Shown piece by piece: positions 28,673 to 36,635 of a DNA stretch of 64,000 nucleotides. Origin of the DNA: Gelria sp. Kuro-4 (GTDB taxonomy: Bacteria > Bacillota > DTU030 > DUMP01); NCBI RefSeq assembly GCF_019668485.1, contig NZ_AP024619.1, positions 2,199,757-2,263,756 of the forward strand. Reading direction: 5' to 3'. The translations under genes and the position numbers were made by a program. How positions within the stretch are numbered: position 1 is the first letter of the stretch; each line of letters begins with the position of its first letter. Under the pieces are notes generated by a model. The model was not told the origin of the DNA. It worked only from the letters and a program-made list of their open reading frames with translations, and ran no database searches.

Positions 28673-29419
28673 TTACCCTAGAAACCACAGGCGCACCCGT
28701 TCTTTCTCCACCGCACCTCGGATGGTCACAGGACGCCCGCTGTTGTTCTGAAACTTCAAGTCGAGGTCGGTGTAGATGGTGGCGTCCCGCCCGGGAGGCA
28801 CGTACTTGACCGGCTTGGCATGCGGGTGGCGCTCCAGCACCTTGAAGCCCGCTCCGAGGGCGACGTTGTACAGGGTGGAAGACACCTGACACATGCCCCC
28901 GCCCAGTTCTTTCAACTTCCGGCCGTCATCGCCCAGTACCGTGGCGGGACGAAAGCCGGCGGCGGCGGTGGGCTGTCCCACCACGGCATTAAAAGAGAAA
29001 ACCTCCCCGGGTAAGATGACGTGGCCGTTGAGCCGCTCGACGGTGAGGTGAATGTTGTGCACCCGGTCGGGATCGCGGTCGAGGAGGCGCGTGGCATACG
29101 CAGCCAGCACCTTAAGCGGCCGCCGCACCACCCGGAGCCGCGCACCCGGTTCCGCCGCAAGCACGGCCTCCACCGTTTCGTCCACCTGGAGCCCCGGCTC
29201 CCGCCGGGCCAGGTCGCGCACATGTTCCTCCACCTGGTGGCGCGTCCAGCCGCCCACCGCTTTTCCTTCCAGCATCACCCCGGCGGCCACCCGCTCCTGC
29301 CACCAGCAACCACTGAAGCAAAGTAAAAAGTACAAGAAAAAGCCCAGGGTCAAAAGCCTCTGCCGCTGCGGCCTCAACCCGCCGCCCCCTTTCCCGCCGC
29401 CTTGATTACCCCCGGTCAC
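28673..29419 (-). CDS. VanW-family protein, probable lipoprotein
   Basis: A 248-residue protein starting at GTG 29419 (AGGA, 7 nt); the frame continues far upstream only through the oppositely coded Mur ligase gene. An N-terminal hydrophobic segment ends in FSGC (about residue 31), a plausible though imperfect lipobox. A VanW domain follows with HVILPGEVFSFNAVVG, GGGMCQVSSTLYNVAL and the C-terminal PGRDATIYTDLDLKFQN. VanW-like proteins are cell-envelope proteins of unclear biochemistry. It lies divergent to the Mur ligase gene with an 84-bp gap, and behind it is spoVB. Confidence 0.87.
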   Translation of the reverse strand: MTGGNQGGGKGGGGLRPQRQRLLTLGFFLYFLLCFSGCWWQERVAAGVMLEGKAVGGWTRHQVEEHVRDLARREPGLQVDETVEAVLAAEPGARLRVVRRPLKVLAAYATRLLDRDPDRVHNIHLTVERLNGHVILPGEVFSFNAVVGQPTAAAGFRPATVLGDDGRKLKELGGGMCQVSSTLYNVALGAGFKVLERHPHAKPVKYVPPGRDATIYTDLDLKFQNNSGRPVTIRGAVEKERVRLWFLG

Positions 29420-29503
29420 GGCAATTCCTGTCAGCGGGCGCCGAAACAAGGCCGGCGCCATACTATATAGCAGTGTGTCGACAAGAGGAGGTGACTTAAA
29501 GTT

Positions 29504-31033
29504 ATGGGAGTTCCCCTCCCGGAGCTGGCTGCTGTTCTCGGTCATGATCCCCTGACGCTGCCATCCGTAGACATCACAGGGATCACCTGCGACTCGCGGA
29601 AAGTGAAGGCCGGTTTCCTTTTTGTCGCAGTGCCGGGCAGCCGCCGTGACGGTCACGCCTTTATCGGCGAGGCCTGCCTGCGCGGAGCCCGGGCGGTGGT
29701 AGCAGAGGTCCAGGAGCACGCTACCCCTGTACCCTGCCTCCTGGTTCCAGACAGCCGCCGGGCGCTGGCCGAACTCGCGGCTCACTTTTACGGCCATCCT
29801 TCCCGTGCGCTGGAGGTGATAGGCATCACCGGCACGAACGGCAAAACCACCACCGCCTGCCTGCTCGATCATATTCTGCGTACGGCGGGCCGTCCCAGCG
29901 GGCTGATCGGTACGGTGAGCGTAAAGTACCGTACCCGCACCTTCCCTGCCCACCTCACCACCCCCGGTGCCGACGAACTCCAGGAGCACCTGGCCGGAAT
30001 GCGGGCGGAAGGCCTGCGCCACGTGGTGATGGAGGTTTCTTCGCAGGGTATCAAGACCGGCCGCGTGGCGGGCGTGCACTTTTCTTTCGGCGTGCTCACC
30101 AACATCACCCTGGACCACCTGGACACGCACGCCTCGTTTCAAGAGTACATCGCCACAAAAAAACGCTTCCTGGACATGCTGGCTCCGGACCGCACCGTCT
30201 TTCTCAACCGCGATGACCTGGGAGCACGCAGCCTCCTTCCCGAACTGAAGGCGCGGGTCGTCACCTTCGGCTTCCATCCCGCCGGCGACATTCAAATTGT
30301 CCCAGCACGGGCCGCGTCCGGCTCCGGCTCATTCCTCCTCCGCATTGACCGGCCGCTTACGACGCACCGCGGGACCTTGCCGGCCCTGTCGCTGCCGCTC
30401 ACCCTGCAGCTTTTAGGTACGCATAACATGGCCAACGCGGCCGCGGCCGCCGCCGTCGCCCTGGCTCTCGGGGTCGAACCCCGCGACATCCAGGCGGGCC
30501 TGGCCACCTTCTCGGGGGTGGAACGCCGCCTGGAGGTGTTCTCCCTAGGTAAACTCACGGTGGTGGATGACACCGCGCTCAATCCCGCCAGCTTCGACGC
30601 CGCCTTTCAGGCGGTAAGTTCCCTACCGCACCAACGGTTGGTGGTGGTATACGCCCTGCGCGGCAGCCGCAGTCCGGCTGTGAACCGCATCAACGCCCTG
30701 GCCTTGGCGCACTGGTCCCAGCGTCTTACCTTCAGCGCTTTCATCACCACGAGCAGCGTCGGGGACGTGGGCCCCCTGGACGAGGTAACCGCAGAGGAAG
30801 AGACGGCCTTTTTCTCCGGGCTAGCCGCCGCCGGCCTCACCGCGCGGCACTTCCCGGCCTTGAAGGACGCCTTGGCCGCCGCCCTCGGCTGCGCCCGCTC
30901 GGGGGACCTCATCCTGCTCCTGGGTGCCCAGGGTATGGACACCGGCCGGGCAGTGCTCCAGGACCTGTGGGCCGAGAAGCAGGCGGCGCTCCTGCCGGCC
31001 CGCCGGCCAGAAGCAGCCTTGGCCGGCTCCTAG
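29504..31033 (+). CDS. divergent MurE-like Mur ligase
   Basis: A 509-residue three-domain Mur ligase. The N-terminal domain resembles MurE (GITCDSRKVKAGFLFVAVPG), the ATP site TGTNGKTTT is at 109-117, and the central MurE signature VLTNITLDHLDTHASFQEY with the carbamylated-lysine region YIATKKRF is intact. The C-terminal domain diverges: the usual DYAHxPD is DDTALNP, the glycine-rich GGDRDxGKRP is replaced by YALRGSRSPAVN, and the DNPR substrate motif is absent. It is therefore probably not the housekeeping MurE; its acceptor amino acid is unknown. A strong AGGAGGTGA site precedes ATG 29504. Confidence 0.85.
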   Translation: MGVPLPELAAVLGHDPLTLPSVDITGITCDSRKVKAGFLFVAVPGSRRDGHAFIGEACLRGARAVVAEVQEHATPVPCLLVPDSRRALAELAAHFYGHPSRALEVIGITGTNGKTTTACLLDHILRTAGRPSGLIGTVSVKYRTRTFPAHLTTPGADELQEHLAGMRAEGLRHVVMEVSSQGIKTGRVAGVHFSFGVLTNITLDHLDTHASFQEYIATKKRFLDMLAPDRTVFLNRDDLGARSLLPELKARVVTFGFHPAGDIQIVPARAASGSGSFLLRIDRPLTTHRGTLPALSLPLTLQLLGTHNMANAAAAAAVALALGVEPRDIQAGLATFSGVERRLEVFSLGKLTVVDDTALNPASFDAAFQAVSSLPHQRLVVVYALRGSRSPAVNRINALALAHWSQRLTFSAFITTSSVGDVGPLDEVTAEEETAFFSGLAAAGLTARHFPALKDALAAALGCARSGDLILLLGAQGMDTGRAVLQDLWAEKQAALLPARRPEAALAGS

Positions 31034-31097
31034 CAAAGCAGCCCGGGATCCCCCGGGCTCAGTTCTCGCAGACCCGACGCTGTTCATCAATTGGAGT

Positions 31098-31640
31098 TCA
31101 CTTGACCCCGGGCGCCATCCGGCGCATCAGGTCGTTCAGGTCCCGCGTAAAGGTATTGACCGGTTTCCCGGCGCGGATGCCCTCAGCGATGCGGCGGACG
31201 CGCGTTATGGTGGCGGCATCGGTGGCCACCGCTACCCCGGTGAGCCGCGGCTCCGCGCGCCGCAGCCGGGTGGCGATATCGTTTTTCAAACCGGCGGCAT
31301 CGCCTTGGCCGCGCGGCACGTTGCTCTTAAGCTCCGCGCCCACCAGGGCCGTCGTCCCAGAGAGGGCCACCCACGCCCGCTTCACGCCGGGTACCTTCTC
31401 CGCCTCCGTCGCCAGCTTATCCTGCAGCCGGGCAATGTCGGCCGGCCGCGTCGGCATGGGCTGCCGGGCCGGAGCCGGAGCCGGCGGCGCCGGTGTGGTC
31501 CGCATGGGGGCAGGGCGGGTCGGAGCCGGTGTCCGCGGCGGCAACGGCTTGCGCGCCGGCGGGCGGCAGCCGGCAAGGGCCGCCAGAACAACGAATACCA
31601 GGAGCGAAACCAGGAGGATTCTCAGCTGCTTGTTCCGCAC
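31098..31640 (-). CDS. YhcN/YlaJ-family sporulation lipoprotein
   Basis: A 180-residue lipoprotein: a signal peptide ending in lipobox LAGC, a long Pro/Ala/Arg/Thr linker (about residues 28-68), and a YhcN/YlaJ domain with AEKVPGVKRAWVALSGTTAL and the C-terminal RRIAEGIRAGKPVNTFTRDL. Bacillus homologues are spore-membrane lipoproteins linked with germination. Of two tandem GTG codons, 31640 is chosen because AGGAGGTG lies 6 nt upstream; 31649 falls inside that site. Convergent with the Mur ligase gene. Confidence 0.85.
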   Translation of the reverse strand: MRNKQLRILLVSLLVFVVLAALAGCRPPARKPLPPRTPAPTRPAPMRTTPAPPAPAPARQPMPTRPADIARLQDKLATEAEKVPGVKRAWVALSGTTALVGAELKSNVPRGQGDAAGLKNDIATRLRRAEPRLTGVAVATDAATITRVRRIAEGIRAGKPVNTFTRDLNDLMRRMAPGVK

Positions 31641-31678
31641 CTCCTTCACCTCCTTTCACGGTTGTGCACACCAATTGG

Positions 31679-31776
31679 GTCAGGTATCGCGCCCTACGCA
31701 AGATCCACTGTTTAGCTGCCAGCAACGGGCCGGAAAGGAAGCTGCGCCGACGGTTCTGCTCAGGCGCAGACCTGAC
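31679..31776. repeat. REP-like inverted repeat containing GTCAGGTATC
   Basis: GTCAGGT (31679-31685, part of GTCAGGTATC) has an inverted partner ACCTGAC at 31770-31776. It fills most of the gap between the decarboxylase terminator and the lipoprotein gene. No coding sense is visible on either strand. Confidence 0.45.
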
Positions 31777-31828
31777 GCTGCTTAACCTCTTTACTTTTAG
31801 CTTTCGCTGGCAAAAACAAAGCTATGCG

Positions 31829-31857
31829 AAAAAAAGAACCCAGGCCTGGCCTGGGTT
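31829..31857 (-). terminator. Rho-independent terminator of the decarboxylase operon
   Basis: Minus strand AACCCAGG / CCTGGGTT stem (8-10 bp, short loop) at 31857-31837 followed by seven Ts. It starts at the stop codon of the decarboxylase gene. Confidence 0.9.
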
Positions 31858-33317
31858 TACTCTTTAACCACCCGCAACCTAGTGAGCCCACCATCCTGGG
31901 GCCCCTGGATGCGATAACCATTGCTTTTCATCACTTCAATATGTTCAATGATCTCGGCCGTCACTTCCTCGCCTGGGCAGAGGATGGGGATGCCGGGCGG
32001 GTAACAGGTGACAGTCTCGGTGCTGATGCGCCCGCGCGCCGCAGCCAGGGGTACGCTCTCGGCCGGGGCGAAGAAGGCTTCCCGCGGTGTCAGGATTTGC
32101 CGGGGCGCGGGCGGCAGGGCCGGCGGCAGCTCCGTCCGCTCCCGACGCCCGGCCTCGTCCTTGACCAGCGCGGCCAGCGCCGCCAGCAGTTTATCGATAT
32201 CCTCGGCGGTGTTGCCCGGCCCGACGATAAAGAGCACATTATACAGGTCCGACAGTTCCACCTGAATCCGGTGCCGGTAGCGCAGGTAAAGCTCGACCTG
32301 CTGCCCGGTGAGCCCCAGCCCCTTGACGCCCACCGTCACCTTGGTGGGATCGAGCCCCTTCACCCCGGGCCGGCCGCAGTACTCGGCCCCAAAGGTGGTC
32401 AGCCCCGGCAGCTGCCGTACACCGCGGCGCAGCCGCTCGGCCAGCTCGATGGTGCGCTCCAGGATGGCCCTCCCCTCTTTGACCATCTGCAGCCGCGCCA
32501 GGTCGAGCGCCGCCAAAAACAGGTAGGAGGCGCTGGTGCTCAGGAGAACCGCCAGCACCGCCTGCAGCCGGCCCCGGTCGATGCGGCCGCCCTTAACGTG
32601 CAGCCAGGAGCTCTGCGTAAGGCTGCAGAGGATCTTGTGCGCTCCCTGGGCCGCGGCGTCCGCGCCTTGGGTGAGCGCCCCCGGCGGCAGGCCCTCATGG
32701 AAGTAAAAGTGCGGGCCGTGCGCCTCGTCGATGAGGAGCGGCAGGCCCCGCCCGTGCACCTGGGCGGCGATAGTCGTGAGGTCCGAGGTGGTGCCGTAGT
32801 AGGTCGGATTGATGAGCAGCGCCGCCCGGGCCTGAGGGTGCGCCGCCAGCGCCGCCGCGATTTTTTCCGGGGTCACGCCCAAGGCGATTCCGAAGTCCGG
32901 GTCGACCTCAGGCGAGACAAACACCGGCCGCGCGCCGCTTAAGATGACGCCGGAGACCATGGACTTGTGCATGTTGCGCGGGACGATGATCTCGTCGCCC
33001 GGGTTGCAGGTGCTGAGTATCAGGGCCTGCATGCCGGAGGAAGTCCCGTTGATGAGAAAGTAGCTCGCCTCAGCCCCGTAGGCCTGCGCCAGGAGCTGCT
33101 CCGCCTCCCGGATGACGCCGGTGGGCTGCAGCAGGTCGTCCATGCCCTCGACGCCCGTAATGTCCAGCTCGAAGACCCGTCGTCCCATGATCCGGGCCGC
33201 CGCCGCCGAAATCCCTTTACCGCCCTTGTGGCCGGGCATGTGAAAGCGCGTCACCTGCTCGGCGGCGTAGCAGGCCACCGCCTCCGCCAGGGGGGCCCGC
33301 TCACGATCTTCCTTCAC
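31857..33317 (-). CDS. Orn/Lys/Arg decarboxylase family PLP enzyme
   Basis: A 486-residue fold-type I PLP enzyme of the short (Bacillus SpeA/YaaO-like) subfamily. Signature segments: FHMPGHKGGKG near residue 25, INGTSSGMQALI (88-99), LLIDEAHGPHF (193-203), and the PLP-lysine Lys228 in QGAHKILCSLTQSSWLH. A C-terminal domain with CYPPGIPILCPGE is present. These enzymes make agmatine, cadaverine or putrescine; the substrate cannot be assigned by reading. The start overlaps the upstream CofE-like stop by 4 bp. Confidence 0.9.
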   Translation of the reverse strand: MKEDRERAPLAEAVACYAAEQVTRFHMPGHKGGKGISAAAARIMGRRVFELDITGVEGMDDLLQPTGVIREAEQLLAQAYGAEASYFLINGTSSGMQALILSTCNPGDEIIVPRNMHKSMVSGVILSGARPVFVSPEVDPDFGIALGVTPEKIAAALAAHPQARAALLINPTYYGTTSDLTTIAAQVHGRGLPLLIDEAHGPHFYFHEGLPPGALTQGADAAAQGAHKILCSLTQSSWLHVKGGRIDRGRLQAVLAVLLSTSASYLFLAALDLARLQMVKEGRAILERTIELAERLRRGVRQLPGLTTFGAEYCGRPGVKGLDPTKVTVGVKGLGLTGQQVELYLRYRHRIQVELSDLYNVLFIVGPGNTAEDIDKLLAALAALVKDEAGRRERTELPPALPPAPRQILTPREAFFAPAESVPLAAARGRISTETVTCYPPGIPILCPGEEVTAEIIEHIEVMKSNGYRIQGPQDGGLTRLRVVKE

Positions 33318-33973
33318 GCTGTTCTTCCCTCCCTTCCCGCCGCCTGCCGGTAAGCCTTGACCACCGTAAGCGGCGTCTGCTGTTCATAGTTGCCGCACGG
33401 ATTGTCGGTGAGGAGTGAGGAAACAAGACGGCGCGGCACGCCGCGGGAAGCGCCCACCACGTCCACCTTGCCCAGGTCGTTGGCATCGACGATGACGGTG
33501 TCCACCCCCAGCCGGTCTGCCACCGCCTGCGCCACCTGGTCGGCATGGCGCGGCCCCAGGACGATGTGGGCATGGAAGGGCGGCATGGTGCCGGCCACAT
33601 CGTCGATGAGCGCCACCGGCAGGCCCGCCACCCGGTAGAAATAGCCGGGACGCCGCAGCAGCCTGCCCACTGCGCCGGCGGCCGCGGCCAGGAGGATCCG
33701 CCAGGTGCCCACCTCGTCCATGGCCAGCTGCATGGTGGCGGGGGAAGTGAGGCTGCCGTGCCGTTTGGTATAGCGGCAAAGCAGGCGGGCCAGGCGGCCG
33801 GCCTTAACCTCTTCCGGCCGGAAGATACGCCCCTGGCTGATGGCGACCACGCTTTCGGCCAGCACGATCAAGTCCCCGGGCGCGGCGATCCGGCCGGCGT
33901 AACGTTCCACCACCTGGACGATGTCGTCCTGTGCGGTGATGAGGTGCGTCCGTAGAGGTACTTTCACCACCAC
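33314..33973 (-). CDS. CofE-like (coenzyme F420-0:L-glutamate ligase family) protein
   Basis: A 219-residue protein with the CofE/FbiB-N pattern: PLRTHLITAQDDIVQVVERY, then GDLIVLAESVVAISQGR (about 36-52), and a later ALIDDVAGTMPPFHAHIVLG. CofE adds gamma-linked glutamate to F420-0, but nothing else for F420 is visible here and many Firmicutes carry such proteins with no known F420 use, so this is a family call, not a function. GTG 33973 is preferred because AGGAGGTG lies 6 nt upstream. It is co-translated with the decarboxylase. Confidence 0.72.
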   Translation of the reverse strand: MVVKVPLRTHLITAQDDIVQVVERYAGRIAAPGDLIVLAESVVAISQGRIFRPEEVKAGRLARLLCRYTKRHGSLTSPATMQLAMDEVGTWRILLAAAAGAVGRLLRRPGYFYRVAGLPVALIDDVAGTMPPFHAHIVLGPRHADQVAQAVADRLGVDTVIVDANDLGKVDVVGASRGVPRRLVSSLLTDNPCGNYEQQTPLTVVKAYRQAAGREGRTA

Positions 33974-34032
33974 CCGCCTCACCTCCTCTCTCCCGCATGC
34001 TATGTGGGTGAGGGTGGTTTGGTGCCTGCCCT

Positions 34033-34296
34033 AATTGGTGGTGGGTCGTTGGTGGTTGGTCGTTGGGGGCGGGACAAGTTGGTCGTGGGTCGTTGGGGGT
34101 TGGTGGTTGGGAACGGGACAAGTTGGTGGTGGGTCGTTGGTGGTTGGTGGTTGGGAGCGGGACAGGTCGGTGGTGGGGCGTCGGCAGTTGGTCGTGGAGA
34201 GTGGGACGTATTGCTGGTTGGTTCTGAGTCGCGAGCAGTCGGAAGCCGAAGAAGTCGGTGGTGGCAGTTGGTTGTTGGTTGTAAACAGTTGGGAAG
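34033..34296. repeat. 44-bp tandem repeat array, 4 clear plus 2 decayed copies
   Basis: Copies start at 34033, 34077, 34121 and 34165, each exactly 44 bp. The first three differ at only a few positions; a typical copy begins AGTTGGTGGTGGGTCG and ends GCGGGACA. Segments at 34209 and 34253 keep the phase but are degraded. Internally each copy is built of GTNGTTG-like heptamers. The plus strand is G/T-rich, with many GG/GGG runs that could form G-quadruplexes. Since 44 is not divisible by three, a protein repeat is excluded. Confidence 0.9.
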
Positions 34297-34409
34297 GCAA
34301 GAAAGGAGCGCCGGCGGGTTCAGGATAATCCCTAACCAACCAGCGCTCCGGTCTCGTGAGCGGGCACAGGGGGCCGCCCCTCTGGACATCTTTTCCACGG
34401 TCAACACAG

Positions 34410-34452
34410 GGGACTGCCGACACGTTTTTTCTGCATGCGTGCGGGGCGTCCC
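34410..34452. repeat. REP-like imperfect hairpin
   Basis: GGGAC (34410-34414) pairs with GTCCC (34448-34452), GCC (34416-34418) with GGC (34445-34447) after a bulged T, and CACG (34421-34424) with CGTG (34438-34441). The flank GGTCAACACAGGGGACTG resembles ends of REP/RAYT-type elements seen in Firmicutes; this likeness is from memory and unchecked. Confidence 0.4.
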
Positions 34453-34492
34453 TGCCTCTCACCCAACACCTCAAGTCAAACGCTGACTGCTC

Positions 34493-34527
34493 AACGCCCA
34501 ACACCCAAACGCCAACCGCCAAACGCC
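34493..34527. repeat. heptamer tandem array after glnA
   Basis: Five consecutive 7-mers on the plus strand: AACGCCC, AACACCC, AAACGCC, AACCGCC, AAACGCC, ending 2 bp from the glnA stop. Read on the minus strand they are G/T-rich (GGCGTTT-like), opposite in orientation to the 44-bp array, so transcripts through both could pair. Confidence 0.8.
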
Positions 34528-34529
34528 AT

Positions 34530-35864
34530 CTAGAACAGGTTGAGGTACTGGTCCAGCTCCCACTGGTGAACCTGCGTGCGGTACAGGTTCCACTCGATCT
34601 CCTTGGCATCGATGAAGCGGTTGAACACGTGGTCGCCCAGGGCTTCTTTGATCACGTTGTCCGCTTTCAGGGCTTCCAGCGCGACCCCCAGGTTGGCCGG
34701 CAGGCTGGGGATGCCCAGCTCCAGGCGCTCCTCTTCCGTGAGGTCGTAGATGTTGGTGTTCACCGGTTCCGGCGGGGTCAGGCCCTTCTTGATGCCGTCC
34801 AGGCCGGCCTTCAGGATCACCGCCATGGCCAGGTAGGGGTTGCAGGAAGGATCCGGGCTCCTCAGTTCCAGGCGAGTGCCGATACCGCGCCGGGCCGGGA
34901 CACGGATGAGCGGGCTGCGGTTACGCAGCGACCAAGCGATGTACACCGGCGCCTCATAACCGGTCACCAGGCGTTTGTACGAGTTAACCAACGGGTTCGT
35001 GATGGCGGTGAAGCCGGGCGCGTGCTCCATGAGCCCGGCCAGGAAGCTGAGGGCCGTCGGGCTGAACTCGTACTTGCCCTGAGGATCGTAAAAGGCGTTC
35101 ACATCGTCCTTAAAGAGGGAGGTGTGGCAGTGCATGCCGGACCCGGGAATACCGAAGATCGGCTTCGGCATGAAGGTGGCGTGCAGGTTGTGCTCCCTGG
35201 CGATGATCCGCACCACAAAGCGGAAGGTAGCGATGTTATCGGCCGTGGTCAGAGCATCGGCGTATTTGAAGTCAATCTCGTGCTGGCCGGGGCCCACCTC
35301 GTGGTGCGCCGCTTCAATCTCAAAGCCCATGTTTTCCAGCGCCAGCACCATGTCCTGGCGGGCATGCTCGCCCAGGTCGATGGGTGCCAGGTCGAAGTAG
35401 CTGGCCTGGTCCATGGTGATGGTGGTGGGCCGCCCCTTCTCATCGCGCTCAAAGAGGTAGAACTCCGGCTCTGGTCCCACATTCATGGTGTAGCCGAGCT
35501 CCGCCGCTTCCGCCATCACCCGTTTCAGCACGTAACGCGGGTCACCCGCGAAGGGGGTGCCGTCCGGGTTATACACGTCGCAGATCAGCCGGGCCGTGCG
35601 GACGTGGTTGCCGTTCTGCCAAGGGTAGATAACGAAGGTGGCCGGGTCCGGCTTGAGGTTCATGTCGGACTCGTTGATCCGGACAAAGCCTTCAATGGAG
35701 GAACCGTCAAACTGGATCTCGCCGTTGAGGGCCTTTTCGAGTTGACCAAAAGGAATGGCTACGTTTTTGGTGGTTCCCAGGATGTCGGTGATTTGCAGGA
35801 AGATGGTTTCTACCTTTTCCTCTTTGGCAATCCGCAGTACGTCCGCCTCCGTCAATTTAGCCAT
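34530..35864 (-). CDS. glnA: glutamine synthetase, type I
   Basis: A 444-residue GSI-alpha type enzyme that makes glutamine from glutamate, ammonia and ATP. Visible signatures are [11 protein letters not shown], the catalytic/metal segment [35 protein letters not shown], and the ATP-site [14 protein letters not shown]. There is no adenylylation-site insert, as expected for the alpha subtype, which is usually feedback-inhibited and controls GlnR/TnrA. It lies 64 bp after glnR in the same direction and is the second gene of glnRA. Confidence 0.96.
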   Translation of the reverse strand: MAKLTEADVLRIAKEEKVETIFLQITDILGTTKNVAIPFGQLEKALNGEIQFDGSSIEGFVRINESDMNLKPDPATFVIYPWQNGNHVRTARLICDVYNPDGTPFAGDPRYVLKRVMAEAAELGYTMNVGPEPEFYLFERDEKGRPTTITMDQASYFDLAPIDLGEHARQDMVLALENMGFEIEAAHHEVGPGQHEIDFKYADALTTADNIATFRFVVRIIAREHNLHATFMPKPIFGIPGSGMHCHTSLFKDDVNAFYDPQGKYEFSPTALSFLAGLMEHAPGFTAITNPLVNSYKRLVTGYEAPVYIAWSLRNRSPLIRVPARRGIGTRLELRSPDPSCNPYLAMAVILKAGLDGIKKGLTPPEPVNTNIYDLTEEERLELGIPSLPANLGVALEALKADNVIKEALGDHVFNRFIDAKEIEWNLYRTQVHQWELDQYLNLF

Positions 35865-35928
35865 GCTTTTTTCCTCCTCAACAATAAAATGCAGGTTTTA
35901 GGGTGGCCAGCGCTGATCCAACTCAAGC

Positions 35929-36402
35929 CTACGGATTGCGCGTCCGCCGACCGTAATCGGGATTCCGGCTCACGCGCTCTTGTTGCCGCACCATGGCAGT
36001 GGCCGTGGTACGGCCGGACGTGAGTGCACCCGGCAGGCGTGCTTCGCGTGTGATTACCGAGCGTCCCGCCTGGCCGGCGGCGCGGAAGTAGACCTCGGCA
36101 TCCTCATAAGGCAGGCTGGTGTGCCGGGCCGGTTGCTTTTCTCCCCGGCGATTGAAGAGGGCCTTTATTGTCTTGATGGTGAAACCATCAGCCAGGAGAT
36201 CGCGGATCTCCTTCAGCCGTTCAACCTCCCAGGGCGAGTAAAGGCGTTGGTGGCCGGCGGTCCGGGCGGGAATAACCAGGCCCGTCTCTTCATAGTAGCG
36301 GATTTGTCTGTCCGTGAGACCCGTAAGCTGCCGCACTACCCCGATGGGGTAAACTGGTGTGTGCTGGTCCACGTCACCCACGCGCATCCCTCCCTGGTTC
36401 AT
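35929..36402 (-). CDS. glnR: MerR-family nitrogen regulator GlnR
   Basis: A 157-residue MerR-type repressor. The winged helix-turn-helix is at about residues 15-75 (YPIGVVRQLTGLTDRQIRYYEETGLV, split; then RLYSPWEVERLKEI). The C-terminal tail is polar and about 20 residues longer than in Bacillus GlnR; in that family the tail mediates autoinhibition relieved by feedback-inhibited glutamine synthetase. ATG 36402 lies against the GlnR operator, and the mRNA start predicted from the promoter is at ~36441, so the longer frame starting there is unlikely. It precedes glnA, which it is expected to repress under nitrogen excess. Confidence 0.88.
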   Translation of the reverse strand: MNQGGMRVGDVDQHTPVYPIGVVRQLTGLTDRQIRYYEETGLVIPARTAGHQRLYSPWEVERLKEIRDLLADGFTIKTIKALFNRRGEKQPARHTSLPYEDAEVYFRAAGQAGRSVITREARLPGALTSGRTTATAMVRQQERVSRNPDYGRRTRNP

Positions 36403-36429
36403 GTTAGGTTTCCTTACAGCGCGCTGTAA
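36402..36429. promoter_or_regulatory. GlnR/TnrA operator plus overlapping palindrome
   Basis: TGTTAGGTTTCCTTACA at 36402-36418 is a perfect match to the TGTNAN7TNACA box. It shares TTACA with a perfect 16-bp palindrome TTACAGCGCGCTGTAA at 36414-36429. Both lie downstream of the glnR promoter, in the leader, which fits roadblock-type autorepression. Confidence 0.85.
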
Positions 36430-36447
36430 CCTCTTAAACATGGACTC

Positions 36448-36476
36448 ATTATACTCCTCCGTCGCCCGTCCGACAA
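36448..36476 (-). promoter_or_regulatory. sigma-A promoter of glnRA
   Basis: Minus strand TTGTCG (36476-36471), 17-nt spacer, TATAAT (36453-36448). The -10 is perfect; the -35 matches 4 of 6. Expected start near 36441. Confidence 0.8.
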
Positions 36477-36484
36477 GCCTCTAT

Positions 36485-36494
36485 GTCAGGTATC
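36485..36494 (+). repeat. third copy of GTCAGGTATC
   Basis: A solitary GTCAGGTATC core upstream of the glnR promoter, followed by ACTTCTTGAAGT and a T-run, a weak 5-bp hairpin. It is the same 10-mer as at 20124-20133 and 31679-31688. Confidence 0.4.
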
Positions 36495-36635
36495 CTACCG
36501 CACTTCTTGAAGTTTTTTTATTAAGCCTTCGTTAGCAACCTGCACTGAGTGGAGCTCACGACCTTCCGCCGGGCGGCAGCTTTCCACCGGGGCCGGAATA
36601 AGTATGTATAAGAACATCACCAGGAGGTGACGGGT

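Larger units (their letters stand above)
33974..34529. other. 556-bp repeat-rich intergenic region
   Basis: No gene is supported. It contains, from left to right, the leader of the CofE-like gene, a 44-bp tandem array (34033-34208, decayed to 34296), an inverted repeat GGAGCGC (34305-34311) / GCGCTCC (34343-34349), a REP-like hairpin (34410-34452), and a heptamer array directly after the glnA stop. Open frames through it merely translate the repeats. Confidence 0.85.

Noticed and set aside
34033..34296. CRISPR array
   Set aside because: Copies are directly adjacent with no spacers, unequal decay at one end, and no cas genes nearby.
34305..34349. Riboswitch or small RNA in the GGAGCGC...GCGCTCC inverted repeat
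   Set aside because: A single 7-bp stem with no recognisable conserved core; not enough to name an RNA.
34004..34609. Open frames on both strands across the repeat region (Trp/Gly/Val-rich on plus, Pro/Thr-rich on minus)
   Set aside because: They only translate the 44-bp repeats, whose length is not a multiple of three, and have no family match or good start.
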